A stretch of 64,000 bases of DNA from Ceratothoa steindachneri (taxonomy: Eukaryota; Arthropoda; Malacostraca; Isopoda; Cymothoidae). Positions 34,400 through 46,490 of this stretch are shown in pieces. The position numbers were made by a program, and so were the translations under genes. The stretch covers positions 144,693,855-144,757,854 of the forward strand of contig OZ018324.1 of NCBI GenBank assembly GCA_963969495.1, given 5' to 3'. The first letter of the stretch is position 1, and every line of letters starts with the position of its first letter. The notes under the pieces were generated by a model that was not told the origin of the DNA, searched no databases, and was given only the letters and a program-made list of their open reading frames with translations.

Positions 34400-35459
34400 C
34401 CTCATATAAGGAAAGACACAAACTTGTCTGGTGTCCTTTTTGACATCTCATACATCCAAATTAGATTTACACTCTTTATTGTAGTGATTCGACGTAAACA
34501 ATTAGTACACAGTTTCAACCTTTTGGCCTAATTTAGTTTATCAGAAGGAGAAACCTATTTCGGGCATGCATATATGTACATTATGGGGATTGTTACAGTG
34601 CGCACCGTTTGGGGGTAGGAAAGTTTGGGGGTTCAATAATAACTTTATTCGACCTATTAATACCTTGAGTTAGATTTTGCTCCGTAACGCTAAACGTGGA
34701 AAATTGTTTTTTTACTCGGGAATCTAAACGTTTTTCACATTCTAATTGCTCGTACTTATGATGTAATAATTTAATCTCTTCTTCCAAGGCCTCTCGGAAG
34801 ATATTCAACTGCCAATACTCAGATTCATTTTTAAATCTAAAATTGAGTAAATGTGAGTTTGAATGATTCGCCGTTTATCGTGGTACGTATTTTTGAGCAA
34901 CTCGTAAGCCTCCTCATAATGATCCCTAGAAATGGTAAACACATCAAGTAAGCGCAATGTGTCTTCCCTTAATTGTCCCAGAAGATATGCAAATTTTAGT
35001 GAATTCGAAATATTCATAACATGAATAGTATTATAGAATATATTGTGGAAGTTTGTCCACTGGAGAACGTCTCCTGAAAATATTGGTAGGGTTAATTTTA
35101 GGCAGCTTAATTTCGCTCGCCGAACTAGAAACCTGAGATGGTTTAACTTCGTTTGGTCTTTCAAACATTTTTCGCCCATATAGATTCCCCGCCTAATATC
35201 AATATTATGCGTGGAGGCCTCCAAGATTCCCTTTTCCAAATCATTCTCATCAAGTGCTTTTAATATAAGTTCATCTAATAAGATTTGGGAAAAATGGTAC
35301 TTTAGCTCCTCTATCTGGGAACACAAAGAGTTGCAATTCCTTTATCTGGGAATACAAAGTGTTGCAATCCAGAGCCTTATCAACAACCAAAGAAGATATA
35401 GATTTAATAAGATGGGTACTTAGAGCCCTATGTCCCACTCTAGTTTTAACTAAACTCAT
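34400..35459 (-). pseudogene. BEL/Pao gag with two zinc knuckles
   Basis: Begins at the ATG at 35459 (MSLVKTRVGHRALST). After a shift it reads LRFLVRRAKLSCLKLTLP, FSGDVLQWTNFHNIF (the DUF1759-type gag core), LKFAYLLGQLREDTLRLLD, then YEEAYELLKNTYHDKRRI. A second frame has MNIFREALEEEIKLLHHKY. Near 34520-34400 two CCHC knuckles are readable in different frames: CTNC followed by HYNKEC, and CMRCQKGHQTSLC. Frame breaks make it inactive. Confidence 0.75.
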
Positions 35460-35977
35460 ATTTTATTATTATTCCACTATACAAGTTTGCACAGCGCTTT
35501 AGCCAAATTATAAGATTTTGTGCTGTTTAAGGAGTAAAGAGGCACTGAATCCTTTACGTTGATATTTACCTATGAATGGGTTAAATATATACGTGTCTTA
35601 GTATTAAATGATATTTACACTGCTTAAATCTAATTATATACACTTCACACAGTTAATTTTACCCGCAGCACAAGACGTATGGTAACAATCTCCGGCAATG
35701 GAAATTGATTATACAATCTAAAGCGTTTAAAATAGGAAAGGCGAACTAATGAAGATCACAAGAACAAAATAAATAGACTTAATCAAATGGGATAGAGGAG
35801 GGATCAAATTGCGAACACATATACGAGCGAATGACACAAGGATACAAAATAGAGTGTAAGGCCTTCCGAAAAACTTCCCTTTTCGTCCCATTGTATAATG
35901 GAAACTGAAACGCTGACGGTTGGTTCGTCTTAGCGAATACTTGGGTAATTAAAATGTCCCATAAATTTGCGTCAAGC
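35460..35977. other. probable leader/5' LTR zone of the BEL element
   Basis: No coding region. By position this should hold the primer-binding site and 5' LTR, but no matching sequence was recognised at the 3' side of the element. Confidence 0.35.
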
Positions 35978-38500
35978 GTAGTGTGAGACGGCCCTCAAAC
36001 AGAAGCGATATGCCTTCATAAGCTATAAGCGCCGTCCGAACGATTTCACTGTCAGTGAATTTCGTCGGGCTAGGGCTAGGTTCCGGTATATTTCGAACCC
36101 TCCCGCCGCTCTACTTGGCGGACATATGTGTCTTCACTTAACGGCTAGACCCCTCTAGCAGAAGTGGAGAAGCGAGTCAAAAGGATTCGGGGCAAGTTCT
36201 CGCAGGACAGCCCTCGCGTTCTCAAGGAGAATGGGACCACAATATCGGACCCCGCGTCCGTGGTGGAATACTTCGCGACCGCTTTCTCCGCATTCTCTAG
36301 CCGATATGCTGCTCTGTCAGCATTCAATGCGCGTCGTGATGTCGCGGAAGGCCGTCGACTGGACTTTACTTCCAGAGGCGAAGAACCCTTCAACGTCAGG
36401 TTTACTGTGAGTGAGTTACGTTCCGCTCTTGCTTCGTGCGCGGACACCGCCCATGGTCCGGACGATGTCCTGTACGCCATGCTTCGACACCTTGGTGAGC
36501 GAGGCATGGCCTTTCATTAAAATTTGTTCAACAGATTCTGGGCAGAGGGTATCCTCCCTGATTCCTGGCGAATCGCTATTTTGCTCGCTTTTCGCAAACC
36601 GGAGAGATATCACTCTACCCCGGCCGGTTTCCGCCCAATCTCTCTAACCTCCTGCGTGTGAAAGTTGATGGAAAATTTGGTAAATGTTAAAGTAGCTTTT
36701 TTTCTGGATAGCGGAGGCCATCGGTCTTCTGCACAGTGCGGCTTCCGCAAGTTCACTCCCCGTCAGATGCTGTGCCACCCACGGCTCCATCCTGACTCAC
36801 TTATTTCTCAATGGGGTGCGCATGGAAATGGTGGCCTTGCACCGTTTCCTTGGTCTTGTATTTGACCGACGCCTCACCTGGGAGGCACATATTAGCAGCC
36901 TTAGGGTCTCTTTTATTCGCACCATGGATATTCTTCGTTCCGTGACATTCAGCGCTTGGGGCGCTGATAGGGCTACTGCCTTACTTTTTTATCGATCCAT
37001 TGTACGTTTGAAGCTCGAATACGGATGCGAGTTTTATATATCCGCAGCGGAGCGTGTATTGCGAAAGGTGGACTCGATCCACCACACCGGCCTTCGCCTT
37101 GTGACCGGTACCTTGCGTACTTCCCCCATTGAGGGCCTACTTGTCGATGCTGGGGAGATGCCACTCGCTCTGCGCCGTGCACAGTGCATTTCTCGCCTGT
37201 ACACGCAAGCCTGGCGCCTCCCTCAGTCGTTAACAGTTCCCACGGCATCCACAGCTGATCTTGAAGGTGCCTATGCCGCCGAGAGAAGCCGGTTATACCT
37301 TGGGGGGTACCACTACCTTTGGATATTTGTCGCCACGCCTCTGCTCTCGAAGCTTCTACAGCGCCCGGAGTATTGTATTCGACATTTTTGAAGCACACTT
37401 TATGTCACGCTTGAACCGTGCAAGTGTATATGGATGGCTCCAATTCCCGAGAAGGGGTCGGTTTCCACGCCGTATCTCCTCTGTTTGAAGTTAGGGGGTG
37501 GCTCTGCCAGGCGCTGCTTCTGTCTTCACGGCTGAGCTGGTTGCAATAAACCTCTCGGTACGGGAGATAACAAGACGTGCCCGGTTCGGAGACCGGATTG
37601 TGATTTATAGCAACTCACAAAGCGCCCTGAATGCTCTCGGGGCATTGAAATCTCCACATCCCTTTGTTCATGATATCCGTGACGCCACGGTTTTAGAGAG
37701 CCTAGCGGATGTCGAGATTATCTTCTGCTGGGTTCCTGGACATGTAGGAATTGGGGTGAGTGAACGCACCAAAGAGTTGCGAGGACTAGGCTACCAGAGC
37801 AGCGTTTCGCTCTCCTCACATGGATTACATGAGAAGAATACAGGCAGCTCTCCGGGCTGCTTGACAAAGAAGATAGTAGACGGTCGAGGGGAACTTAAAG
37901 TTGCGTACTATTGGGCTGCAATTGTTCCCATGGGCCTACTCTCCAATGCCGTAACGGCTTAAGTTTGCTTTCTGTTGTCCATGAATAGGTCACACTCGTG
38001 GGACGCACCACCATTTGATGGAGCGCTTACCTGCCCCTTATTGCTACGACTGCGTTGTCACCCAAACAGTTTGGCACATTATTGTCGAATTTCCAGGGCT
38101 GGGTGATCTTTGTGTACGTTACCTGTCCCGGTACCGGTACGAGCGTGCTCGATACCGCGTGTCCTTTTTACTCGGGACGGGTTCGTTCACAGACTTGTGA
38201 ACTATACGACTTTTTGGAGGAGGTTGACCTCCTCCATTTCAACCTACTCCACTTTATTTGACTGTTTGCTGTTGGTCCCAAGTTCATGCGCCGGGGGAAG
38301 GAAGCCCTTATCACGAATCGGAGCCCGCTTTCTTGTTTCCTTTTTGCTTTGTTTTCCATTTTTGTCTGTTTTTTTTAGCCTCTGTTTTTGTTCATCGTTA
38401 TTGATTTTTAATATGGCCTAGTAGTAGGCTCTTGTGAGTATGCCAATTATGCCCCCAAGTCGGGAGATAGGCTCCTAAGTTAAAAATTAAAAGGATGTCC
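35978..38500 (+). pseudogene. I-type LINE copy 1: RT without its catalytic block, plus RNase H
   Basis: Begins abruptly in the post-endonuclease linker (match to 49693 in copy 2). It then reads VEKRVKRIRGKFSQD, HGPDDVLYAMLRHLG and a decayed RT N-terminal part. At about 36770 it jumps from FRKFTPRQ to the sequence that in copy 2 lies about 475 bp further on, so the catalytic Asp motifs are deleted. FDRRLTWEAHISSLR, HHTGLRLVTGTLRTSPIE and LALRRAQCISRLY follow. RNase H (37498 on) has FTAELVAINLSV, IYSNSQSALNAL (catalytic Asp changed to Asn) and IIFCWVPGHVGIG. The C-terminal CVVTQTVWHIIVEFPGLGD block and a T-rich 3' UTR follow. The RNase H domain places it in the I group. Confidence 0.8.
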
Positions 38501-38662
38501 TCGCTTTGCGCGACTCTGCGTCTGGACGTAAGAGTCTCGCCAACGTGCTCGAGGTCAAATCTCGCCCCTATAAGAGACACTGACTTACAAAATACTCTAC
38601 AAAATTAGAAATATGACCAAAAATAACCTACTAACAATAGACAACGCACAAATCCTCAATCC

Positions 38663-39150
38663 CGGTTGCCCATTGATTAGGCCACAAAATCAGAAACGTA
38701 AGAAGATAATTCGCATGAATCGATGCCTAATGAGTATGCCGCATATTAACAAATATAAGAAGGTAGTTCTCGTGGATTGATGCCCAATGATTAGAATATG
38801 CCACATATTCAGAATGTAAGAAGGTAGTTGTCATGGGTTAATGCCTAATGAATAGGCTACAAATTCAGAAATGTAAAAAGGTAGGTAGTTCTCAGGGATT
38901 ATTACCCAATGAATAGGCCACAGATTTAGAAATCTAAGAAGGTAATTCGCATGGATTGATGCCTAATGAATAGACCACTCATTTAGAAATGGAAAAAGGT
39001 AGTACACACGGATATATGCCTAATGAATAGGCCAGGGATTCAGCAAAGTAAAAAGGTAGTTTTCATGGATCGATGCCCAATGAATAAGCCACAAATTCAT
39101 AAATGTAAGGAGGTAGTTCGCATGGATTGGCGCTCGATGAATAGGCAACA
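38663..39150 (+). repeat. minisatellite, about 57-bp unit
   Basis: About eight to nine diverged head-to-tail copies of a unit with CCTAATGAATAGGCCACA, then ATTCAGAAATGTAAGAAGGT, then AGTTCGCATGGATTGATG. Unit length varies slightly (about 54-62 bp). It has no palindrome-flanked spacers, so it is not CRISPR-like. Confidence 0.85.
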
Positions 39151-39189
39151 GATCACAATATCCTACCTATTTCACCACCTTCAAAATTT

Positions 39190-39900
39190 CAGAGGATATC
39201 TGGAACCGCCCTTGTCTGGTTTTGCTCATATTTCTTCACGTCCCCAGTCTATTCACATTGGAAATGAGGCGTCTGGTTCAACGGAAGTCAGGTTTGTTGC
39301 TACTCAGGGCTCACTCAGATCTTGGTACTCAGTTTTTTCATATTTATTTCGGTTTATCATTTCACTTCTATGCCGATGACACACATTTGTATCTCCCCCA
39401 TTCTTCATTTTGCTAATATCTGCAACTCGTCCATTTTTTTTCTCCCTAATCTTAACAAAATCAGTCTTATTTTGACCACAACTACTTTTAACTGTCATAC
39501 ATGTATTTGTCACCTCTCGCCTTGATTTTTGTAACTCCCTTCTCGCTGAAACCCATACTTTCACATAACATAATTTCACGGATGACAAAAGCCGCAAGGG
39601 CTTATCATAGGTCATCCACATGTCAAAACCGTCCCCATATATCGCATCCATAAGATTGTGTCAAATCACACATCCACAATACAAAACTTGAACTAGACCC
39701 ACAGGAACACACACAAAACACAAAAAGCATCACCATGAAAGCTCGTCAAAACTAAATCATCTTCAACATATAATAATATAGAAGCGCTTCCACAGGAATA
39801 CATTTAGAATCCCTCCCAAAAGCACTCAAAAACCAAGCCAACCTCTTCGTCCTATCCACTTTTGTTAAAAACTTCGCACCTCGTGTCCTTCGCCCGGGCA
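39190..39900 (+). pseudogene. LINE RT fragment of a third type (Rex/CR1-like)
   Basis: Reads LSFHFYADDTHLYLP (the YADD catalytic box) at about 39350. After a gap near 39500 comes VTSRLDFCNSLLAE, the usual downstream RT block of Rex1/CR1-like LINEs. Near 39790 RSASTGIHLESLPKALKNQ could be the C-terminal end block. Between these are small deletions and stops. The clade call rests on two motifs only. Confidence 0.6.
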
Positions 39901-40039
39901 GTTTATCCTTTGTTGCGTTATCTGCGCAGGATCCCCATTCAATACCGCATCGGCCTCCTTTTGTCCTCGTCACAAAATTTCCCGACCCCTAAGTTTCCTT
40001 CGTTCTGCCCCCCCCCCCCCTCCCCTCCTTTCCAACTGA

Positions 40040-40320
40040 TTGAGCCCAGTAGTCGCCTGTGCTGCATGGAAGATGAGCCTTCTTGGTTTGTGCCCCATCG
40101 CTGTGAAATGCTCTGTCTGTCCTCCGACCCCGGAGCGTGCTTCCTTGTTCTTTTTTTTTCTTTGCCTTAGTTACTGTTTTTTTATGTATTTATGTTTTTT
40201 GGCACGTTTTTCTTTTTAATCTAGTCTAGCATTAGGCTATAACTTTATTACGGCAACTTAGGCCCTAGGAAGCAGTTGCCAGATGAGTTATCCAAAATTA
40301 AAAAAATAAATAAACAGACC
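40040..40320 (+). repeat. 3' UTR fragment of an I-type LINE
   Basis: Shares with the 3' UTRs at 38270-38500 and 52370-52620 the order GGAGC-GCTTCCT, a T-rich stretch, CTAGTC-AGC-T, ACGGCAACTTAGGCC-like, GCAGTTGCCAGATG-like and an A-rich end. The coding part is gone. Confidence 0.6.
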
Positions 40321-42174
40321 CCGCCCCACTCGGCGAAAAATCTGCCTCCAATACTCCCACCTTCCTCCTCTAGCTAATATTCTAGCAAACGTTTCCGTAA
40401 ATCTGGGACCGCCCCTGATCCCTATTAGAACATTTAAGTTATGGGGGAGGAAAAGTTGAACTCTTAAAAATTTTCACTAATGAAGTTCCCAATGAAGCCA
40501 TACGCGAGCATATTGAAACCGTGCAGAAGAAAGTTGGCCTCCTCTGTGCAGGAAAAAGCCTATTTGCCAATTACCAGATGAGAGTCGTATTTCCCGAGTT
40601 TGTGAAAGAACACAGTAGCCCTTGGCTAGAGGGGTGAATTCTTTTTAACAAATTAAAAAATGTCCTGCCTCGCTTTCCCCAGGTGTCAAAATATAGCATA
40701 TCAGACATCTCGACCAAAGTAAGCTGTTGAAAGATGTTTCTCCGCGCAATGAATGATCGTCCTGAAGAAAGAGGTGAATTTTTACAAGAGTGGTTCATAT
40801 AGAAAAAATGAAAGTTTGGGTAGGTGATAATGTGCAGATGAGACATAACTCATGGATGGGGCGCAGCTCTATCGAATCTACCCATATTTGACAATAAAGG
40901 CAGATCGACCCCTTCTGGGCGGAGAGATATGGGGGAATTGAAAATTCTATGTGGGTCCTCATTATCGCCATGTTGCACCCGCATGACCAGTTTGGGCATA
41001 CCTGCGATCAAGGCTTGTAGATAGTCATGACTAGTAACTATCTCCCCCATCCTACTACCCATTACCCACAAATAACCATCTGCTTCACCTTAGAGATCTA
41101 CTCTTTTCGCCAAATTTTCTTATCTTTTCCGATTACACTCTAATTGAGGGATAGCACTGATCCCCTCCCGTGTAGTAAAATACGCCATCCTTTTCAATCG
41201 TGGACAAGATCCATTATGAATATGGGGATAGGGTGCGTGTGACGTAATCGAACCAGGTAATATGTGGATTGCTGGTACTTAACATTGACATCGCACGCTT
41301 CTGCGGATACATTGTCCTACTACGGCCTTTGGGCCTGAATAGCTCTTTACTAAAAGGGTAAATATGTTCTTTTATTCAACTTATGAGAGCCAGCCGGGCG
41401 TTGCAGCAAAGCGGATTAGGCTGATGATTGGGAACTTCCTTTCCATAATTACGGCTGTGTGAGTGTCAGAAAGTGGGGGTAACAGGAGCAATAAGCCTAA
41501 CAAATTATTAATAACCTCTAACCAAACCAATGCAGGAACAATAATCAGTCTTATAGGGAAGATAAATGGAAAATGGCGAAGAATATTAATTAATGTTGGA
41601 TGGATAGAAAAAAAATGTCTATAATCCAGAGCTATAATTTCGTTGCAGGAGTCAACTTGCCATAAGTCGCCAGTTGAATCAAACATACCGACACAAAAGT
41701 TTCCTATTAACGGTGAACATTTTTTTATCTTTAGTGGTTCTTATAATCTATGTAATTTGTTTACCTTTGATTTTTGTTCTTGTTTATTCTTACTTTGAGA
41801 CTAGTGGTAATGACTATGTAGTCCCATTTCATAATATAATTTAACGCATGAAAAAAGCAGCAAGGGCCTATCAAAGGTCAACTCACAACCAACACCCACC
41901 CCATAAAAATGCTTCGATAGGATTGTCTAAATCCATTGCTTTAAAAAGCATCACCCACAAAACAGCCTTCGTGCTATTTTATTCAAAATCTGAGTAAACT
42001 AGTCTCTAAAATGGCCTCGGACAGTCTACACGGACCGGGGGGGGGGGGGACTTGTCCCTTGTCCTGAGTGAGGAGGATCTTGGGAGGTCTAGGGTGCTGC
42101 GGAGTCTTAGAAAGCATGATAGGGCCTAGGAGTGCCTGGCCGTCTCTTGGAGTATGGGAGTTAAGGGGGGTAGA
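40321..42174. other. no gene supported
   Basis: A 101-codon ORF at 41381-41686 (minus) has a hydrophobic middle but no family motif, and I do not count it as a gene. At 41840-41960 a segment (GCAAGGGCCTATCAAAGGTC) resembles 39580-39680 (GCAAGGGCTTATCATAGGTC), a dispersed repeat. At 42030-42170 there is a G-rich, GGAGG-rich degenerate repeat like that at 53.0-53.4 kb. Confidence 0.5.
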
Positions 42175-42384
42175 TAGATAAAATTGATGAAGAGAGAGAG
42201 TTAGTGAGAAAGAAAGATATAAAGTATAAACTAGTGAGAGAGAGAAAGAAAGAAAGAGAGAAACTAGTGGGGGGAGTGAGAGAGAAAGAAAGATAAAATA
42301 AAGAGATAGATTTAGAGAAAAAGGGAGATAGAGAAATAAATAAATAAATAAAGAGAGAGAGAGAGAGCGCGCGCTACAAGGAGC
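42175..42384 (+). repeat. polypurine tract (GA-rich)
   Basis: Plus strand almost only A and G, with GAGAGA, GAAAGA and AAATAAATA subrepeats. It ends at the 3' end of a CR1-like fragment. Confidence 0.9.
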
Positions 42385-42656
42385 TACAAGGATAAAAAGT
42401 ACCCTAGAAGACCTTACGGTCCATTCAGAGAGGGTACTTTTGGGCTAGCAGTCGAGCAGGCACAGTTCTGCTCAACGGCTTACGTGCCCAAACGGCCACT
42501 TTTCAAGACTTTGTCCAGTCTTGACTTGAACTGATCAACAGAATTGCTGTTGACAACCTCCACCGGAAGGGCGATCCAACTACTGCAAAGGTTGTATGTG
42601 AAAGATTTCCCGCACAGATAACGGTTGTAACGCTTCAGTTCAAGTTTGTAGCCGTG
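42385..42656 (-). pseudogene. CR1-like LINE, 3' end fragment
   Basis: Minus strand encodes KLELKRYNRYLCGKSFTYNL, WIALPVEVVNSNSVDQFKSR and LDKVLKSGRLGT, the C-terminal end of ORF2. Then follows the 3' UTR with the GGACCGTAAGGTCTTC hairpin and doubled GAGCTACAAG-type tail at 42385-42400. It is truncated 5' at about 42656, where polypurine begins. Confidence 0.85.
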
Positions 42657-43362
42657 AGAGAGTAGGAGAGAGAAAAGAGAAAGAAATGAAATCGAAAGAG
42701 AGGGAGGGAGGAAGAGAAAGAGAAAGAGAAAAAGGGACAAGGAAATAGAAGAGAGTAAAAAAGAGAGAAAAGAGAGCGCAAGAAGAGCAAGAGAGAAATA
42801 GAGGGAGAAAGAGAGCGCAAGAAGAGCAAGAGAGAAATAGAGGGAGAAAGAGAGAGAAAAGAAAGAGATAGAGAGAGAAGGAGAGAGTAGTGGAGATAGA
42901 GAAAGAGAGAGAGTGTGGGAGAAAGAGAGATAGAAAGGGGAACGAAACAAGGAGAGAGAAATAGAGACAGCGGGGAAGAGTGAGAAAAAGAGATGATATG
43001 AAGATATAGAGTTAGAGAAAGAAAGATAGAGAAATGAAGAGATAGATAAAAAAAAGGAGATAGGTAGAAAGAGGGAGAAAGAGTGAGAGAGAGAGAAAGT
43101 GATAGTAAGACTGAGAGAAAGAGAGAGACATATAAAGAGACAAAGAAAAGAAATACAGAGAGACAATGAGAGAGAGAAAAAGAGAGTGAGGAAGATAGAG
43201 ATAAAGAGACAGAAACAGAAATAGAGGAGGGAGAGAAATAAATAAATAGAAAGAGAGAAAGAGAAAGAGGGACAGGAAAAGAGAGAAAGAAATAGAGAGA
43301 GGGAAGTCGAAAGAGAGAGAGAGAGAAAGAAATAAAGATACAGTGAAAAAGAGTAACAACAA
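42657..43362 (+). repeat. polypurine tract, about 700 bp
   Basis: Irregular GAGA/GAAA repeats, almost no pyrimidine on the plus strand except scattered T in GATAGA. Long Phe/Ser/Leu-rich ORFs on the minus strand here are repeat artefacts. Confidence 0.92.
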
Positions 43363-45696
43363 GGAAAGAAGGTACCCTAGGAGACCTTACGGTCCATTCA
43401 AAGAGGGTACCTTTGGACTAGCAATCGAGCGGGCACATGGCTGCTCAATTGTTTTGCGTCCCTAAACGGCCACTTTTCAAGACCTTGTCTAGTCTTGACT
43501 TGAACTGGTCAACAGATTCACTGTTGACAACTTCCACTAGAAGTGCGTTCCATTTACCGCAGATACTGTAAGTGAAAAAATTTCCACACATATTGCGGTT
43601 GTAACGCTTCAGTTCAAGTTTAAAGCCGTGATTGCGCGTTCTGTTCTCACTCAGTGTGAAAATATCCCGGTAGTCAACATTGTCGAACCCTCGAAGTATT
43701 TTGAAAACTTCGATGAGCTGACCACGCAATCTACGGGTTTCCAGCGAGAACAGATCTAATTCCCTTAGTCTATCCTCATAACTTTTATGTCGGATAGAGG
43801 GAATCAGCTTGGTTGCCCTGCCTTGTACGCGTTCCAATCTCGCGATGTCCTTTGGCAATAAAGGACTCAAAAATTGTACGGCATACTCCAGGTGTGGTCG
43901 GACAAGTGAGTTGTACAAGCACAGTACAATCTCCTGGTTCCGATAACTAAACTGGCGCGTAATATAGCCTAGCATCCTTTGGGCCTTTTTCTTCGCCTCA
44001 ATGCACTGTTTCGAGAACTTGAGGTCACTAGTGATTTTTACACCCAAGTCCTTCTCAGTGTCGGTGGTTTCAATAGCAGTGCCCTTAAGGATATACTGAG
44101 ATTGGGGGTTTCTGTGGCCGATATGCATTACTTTACATTTCCCCACGTTAAAAGGCATCTGCCACGTGTCCGACCACTCCCCAAGATCTTCCTGCAGGCG
44201 GGCAGTATTTCCATCCTTTGCAACGTTCATACCAAGCTTGGTATCGTCGGCAAATTTGGAAATCTTGGCAACCATGTCACCGTCTATGTCGTTGATATAG
44301 ATGATGAATAGTAGTGGTCCCAGGACAGAACCTTGAGGCCCCCCGCTAGTAACGGGCACCCACTCAGAAGACTGTCCATTCACCACCACCCGTTGCCGTC
44401 TGCCACTTAGCCAGTTCTCGATCCAGCTGGCTACCTTTCCGTCTATGCCCAGCACTCGCACTTTCCGGAGAAGGCGGCGGTGTGGTACCTTATCAAAGGC
44501 TTTCTGAAAGTCTAAGTACACCACATCCACCGCCTTGTCCCGATCGTGCTCACTAAAAACGAAGTGGAAGAATTCTACAAGGTTCGTCAGGCATGACCGT
44601 TGCCTTCGGAAGCCGTGCTGGGAACTCCTCAGTAGCAGGTTTGACTCTAAATACGACGTCACTTTGTCCACCATGATGCTTTCCATGAGTTTACCGACTA
44701 TCGAAGTCAGACTGATAGGTTGGTAGTTCGACGGTGGGTTACGGTCTCCTTTCTTGAAGATAGGAGTCACCTCCGCCTCACGCCAGTCTCTAGGAACGCC
44801 TTTGGTCCGGATTGACATGTTGAAGATTGGGCTCAGGTGTCGTAACACTTGATCGCGCACTTCTTTCAACACTTTAGGTAGAAACCCATCCGGGCCAGGT
44901 GACTTATTCGTCATTAGGTCACTGATCTTCTTTTTGATTTCTCCTTCGGTGAAGTCCATATCCTCCAGCTTTTTCCCCGAGTAGGAATCCGTCGGCTGGG
45001 GGATGGGACCACACTCTTCAGTAAACACTGAAGAGAAGTAGTCGTTGATGAGGTTAGCATTTTCTGCATCTGAATGCTTAAATGTCCCCTCCTCATTCTT
45101 CAAAGGGCCAATCGTTCGACGGATTGGTTTACGGCTGTTTACATATCCAAAGAACTCCTTGGGATTCTCTTTACAGAGTCTCGCCACTCGGAGTTCCTCA
45201 GACCGCTTAGCCACCCTTATGCTGGACTTCACTCTCCTGGCTAGCCTCCGGTATTCGTCAAAGTCACCCGAGATCTTCGATTGCAGGTACACATTTCTCT
45301 TCTCTCTAAGCAGTTAGCCGATTTCTCGATTAAACCACTTTGGTTGAATAGAAGACCGACGGGAGCATTTCAGAGGGATAAAACGCGATTGAAGACTCAT
45401 GAATGTGGTTTTGAAACTATTCCACGAGTCTTCAACAGCATCGCACACTTCTAGCCTCACGTCAGTCAGTCCAGCACGAAGGCTTGTAAAGTCTGCTCTT
45501 CTCAAGTCAAGTTTCCTTGATTGACTGGCAACAGACCTTACCTTCGGGATCTTGACGCAAAATCTAACTAGCTGATGATCCCTGCCACCGATCTCTTCGC
45601 CTACAGAGAGATCCTCAATGATATCATCCTCAGAGGTGAAGACCAAGTCGAGGATATTGTCTCCTCTCGTCGGTTCTCTGACGAGAGAAAGACACA
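43363..45696 (-). pseudogene. CR1-like LINE copy B: ORF2 without most of the endonuclease
   Basis: 5'-truncated inside the endonuclease: begins at LVREPTRGDNILDLVF. SDH is replaced by GRDHQLVRF. A TAG at 45315-45313 interrupts at NREIG-stop-LLREKRNVY. From 45292 a 615-codon frame runs through the RT: NYQPISLTSIVGKLME, QHGFRRQRSCLTNL, YLDFQKAFDKVPHRRLL, GGPQGSVLGP (Val changed to Gly), KFADDTKLG, then HLEYAVQFLSP, RRLRGQLIEVFKILRGF and the end LGTQNN at 43445. The RT catalytic residues are intact. The 3' UTR has the CCGTAAGGTC hairpin and ends near 43363 in polypurine. Very similar to copy C. Confidence 0.9.
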
Positions 45697-45832
45697 AATA
45701 GATTGAGAGAAAGAAATAAGGTTACAGTGAAAAAGAGAGAGAAAGAGATAGAGAAACAGGTAGAGAGATATATATAAAAGAGTGAAGGAGAGAGAGAAAG
45801 AGAGAGAGATGAAGAGATAGATAGAAATAAAA
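45697..45832 (+). repeat. polypurine tract
   Basis: GAGA-rich. It abuts the truncated 5' end of CR1 copy B on the left and repeat module copy 1 on the right. Confidence 0.9.
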
Positions 45833-46023
45833 CATTGAATTTTCGGCCTCAAGGATGTTATTTCCTATATACCAGCCTACATCCCGCATTTTATGCTCTA
45901 AAGCCAAAATGCCGACGCTGAAATCATATCACGCAAACTACTCTACTAGTTCTCTCCCAAAGCGAGAATCAATGCAAAGTTGTTTTATAGTCTTAGATAT
46001 AAATTTTAAATATAAATGGTTGA
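45833..46023 (+). repeat. ~200-bp module, copy 1
   Basis: Shares with 61150-61345, 61606-61800 and 63385-63600 a conserved order: ATTGAATTTTCGGCC-like start, CGCATTTTATGCTCT, ACGCAAACTACT, AAAGCGAGAATCAATGCAAA and TTTTATAGTCTTAG. It is preceded by polypurine. Its end is interrupted by a CR1 3' fragment. Confidence 0.85.
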
Positions 46024-46184
46024 CTAGTTCAAGTCAAGACTAGACAAAGTCTTGAAAAGTGGCCGTTTAAAGAGGACGTAAGGCAATTGAATGGCAATGT
46101 GCCTGCTCGACAGCTAATCCAAAGGTACTCTTATTGAATGGACCGTAAGGTCTCCTAGGATACTTATTTTCCTTGTAGCTTCTT
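46024..46184 (+). pseudogene. CR1-like LINE 3' end fragment, plus strand
   Basis: Reads the last codons (TTCAAGTCAAGACTAGACAA; corresponds to FKSRLDK), then the 3' UTR with GGACCGTAAGGTCTCCTAGG and a tail with CTTGTAGCTTCTTGTAGCTC. About 160 bp. Confidence 0.85.
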
Positions 46185-46490
46185 GTAGCTCACTTCCCCT
46201 ACAACCTCTCCCACAACTTTCTCTGGTCGGCCTCTATTTTCACAGGGTAGATGCTGACCTTATTCTTAGCCAACTATCCCAGATCGGCCTTGTAAGGAGC
46301 GCGGCGATTTGCCTTCCTGGCCAGCGTGCTGACGGGAGTCAGCGCCCAGTTCGGCGCCAGCTTAGCCTCTTCTCCTTCTTTCAGACAGCCTGTATTTCTC
46401 CCCTACTTCTTCAATTCCCCTACAGCCTTTCCTAGAGCTTTCTCTGGTCGTCCTCTATTTTCACAGAGTAGATGCTGCCTTCTTCTGAGG
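46185..46490 (+). repeat. direct repeat, about 75 bp, spaced 220 bp
   Basis: TTTCTCTGGTCGGCCTCTAT with TTTTCACAGGGTAGATGCTG at about 46218 recurs near 46440 as TTTCTCTGGTCGTCCTCTAT with TTTTCACAGAGTAGATGCTG. Flanking CCTACAACC and CCTACAGCC also match. Origin unknown. Confidence 0.7.

Noticed and set aside
29000..36000. Paired LTRs around the BEL element
   Set aside because: I compared both flanks by eye and found no matching stretch.
38505..38590. tRNA-Leu-like stretch ending GAGGTCAAATCTCGCC
   Set aside because: The D arm and acceptor stem do not fit; B-box match alone is not enough.
38663..39150. CRISPR-like array
   Set aside because: Units are contiguous and diverged, with no unique spacers; the DNA is eukaryotic.
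41381..41686. 101-codon minus-strand ORF with a hydrophobic stretch
   Set aside because: No motif, no codon or context support; chance ORF cannot be excluded.
42480..43362. Phe/Ser/Leu-rich ORF of 228 codons resembling a membrane protein
   Set aside because: Most of it is the complement of a polypurine tract; only the last about 60 codons are the CR1 C-terminal end.
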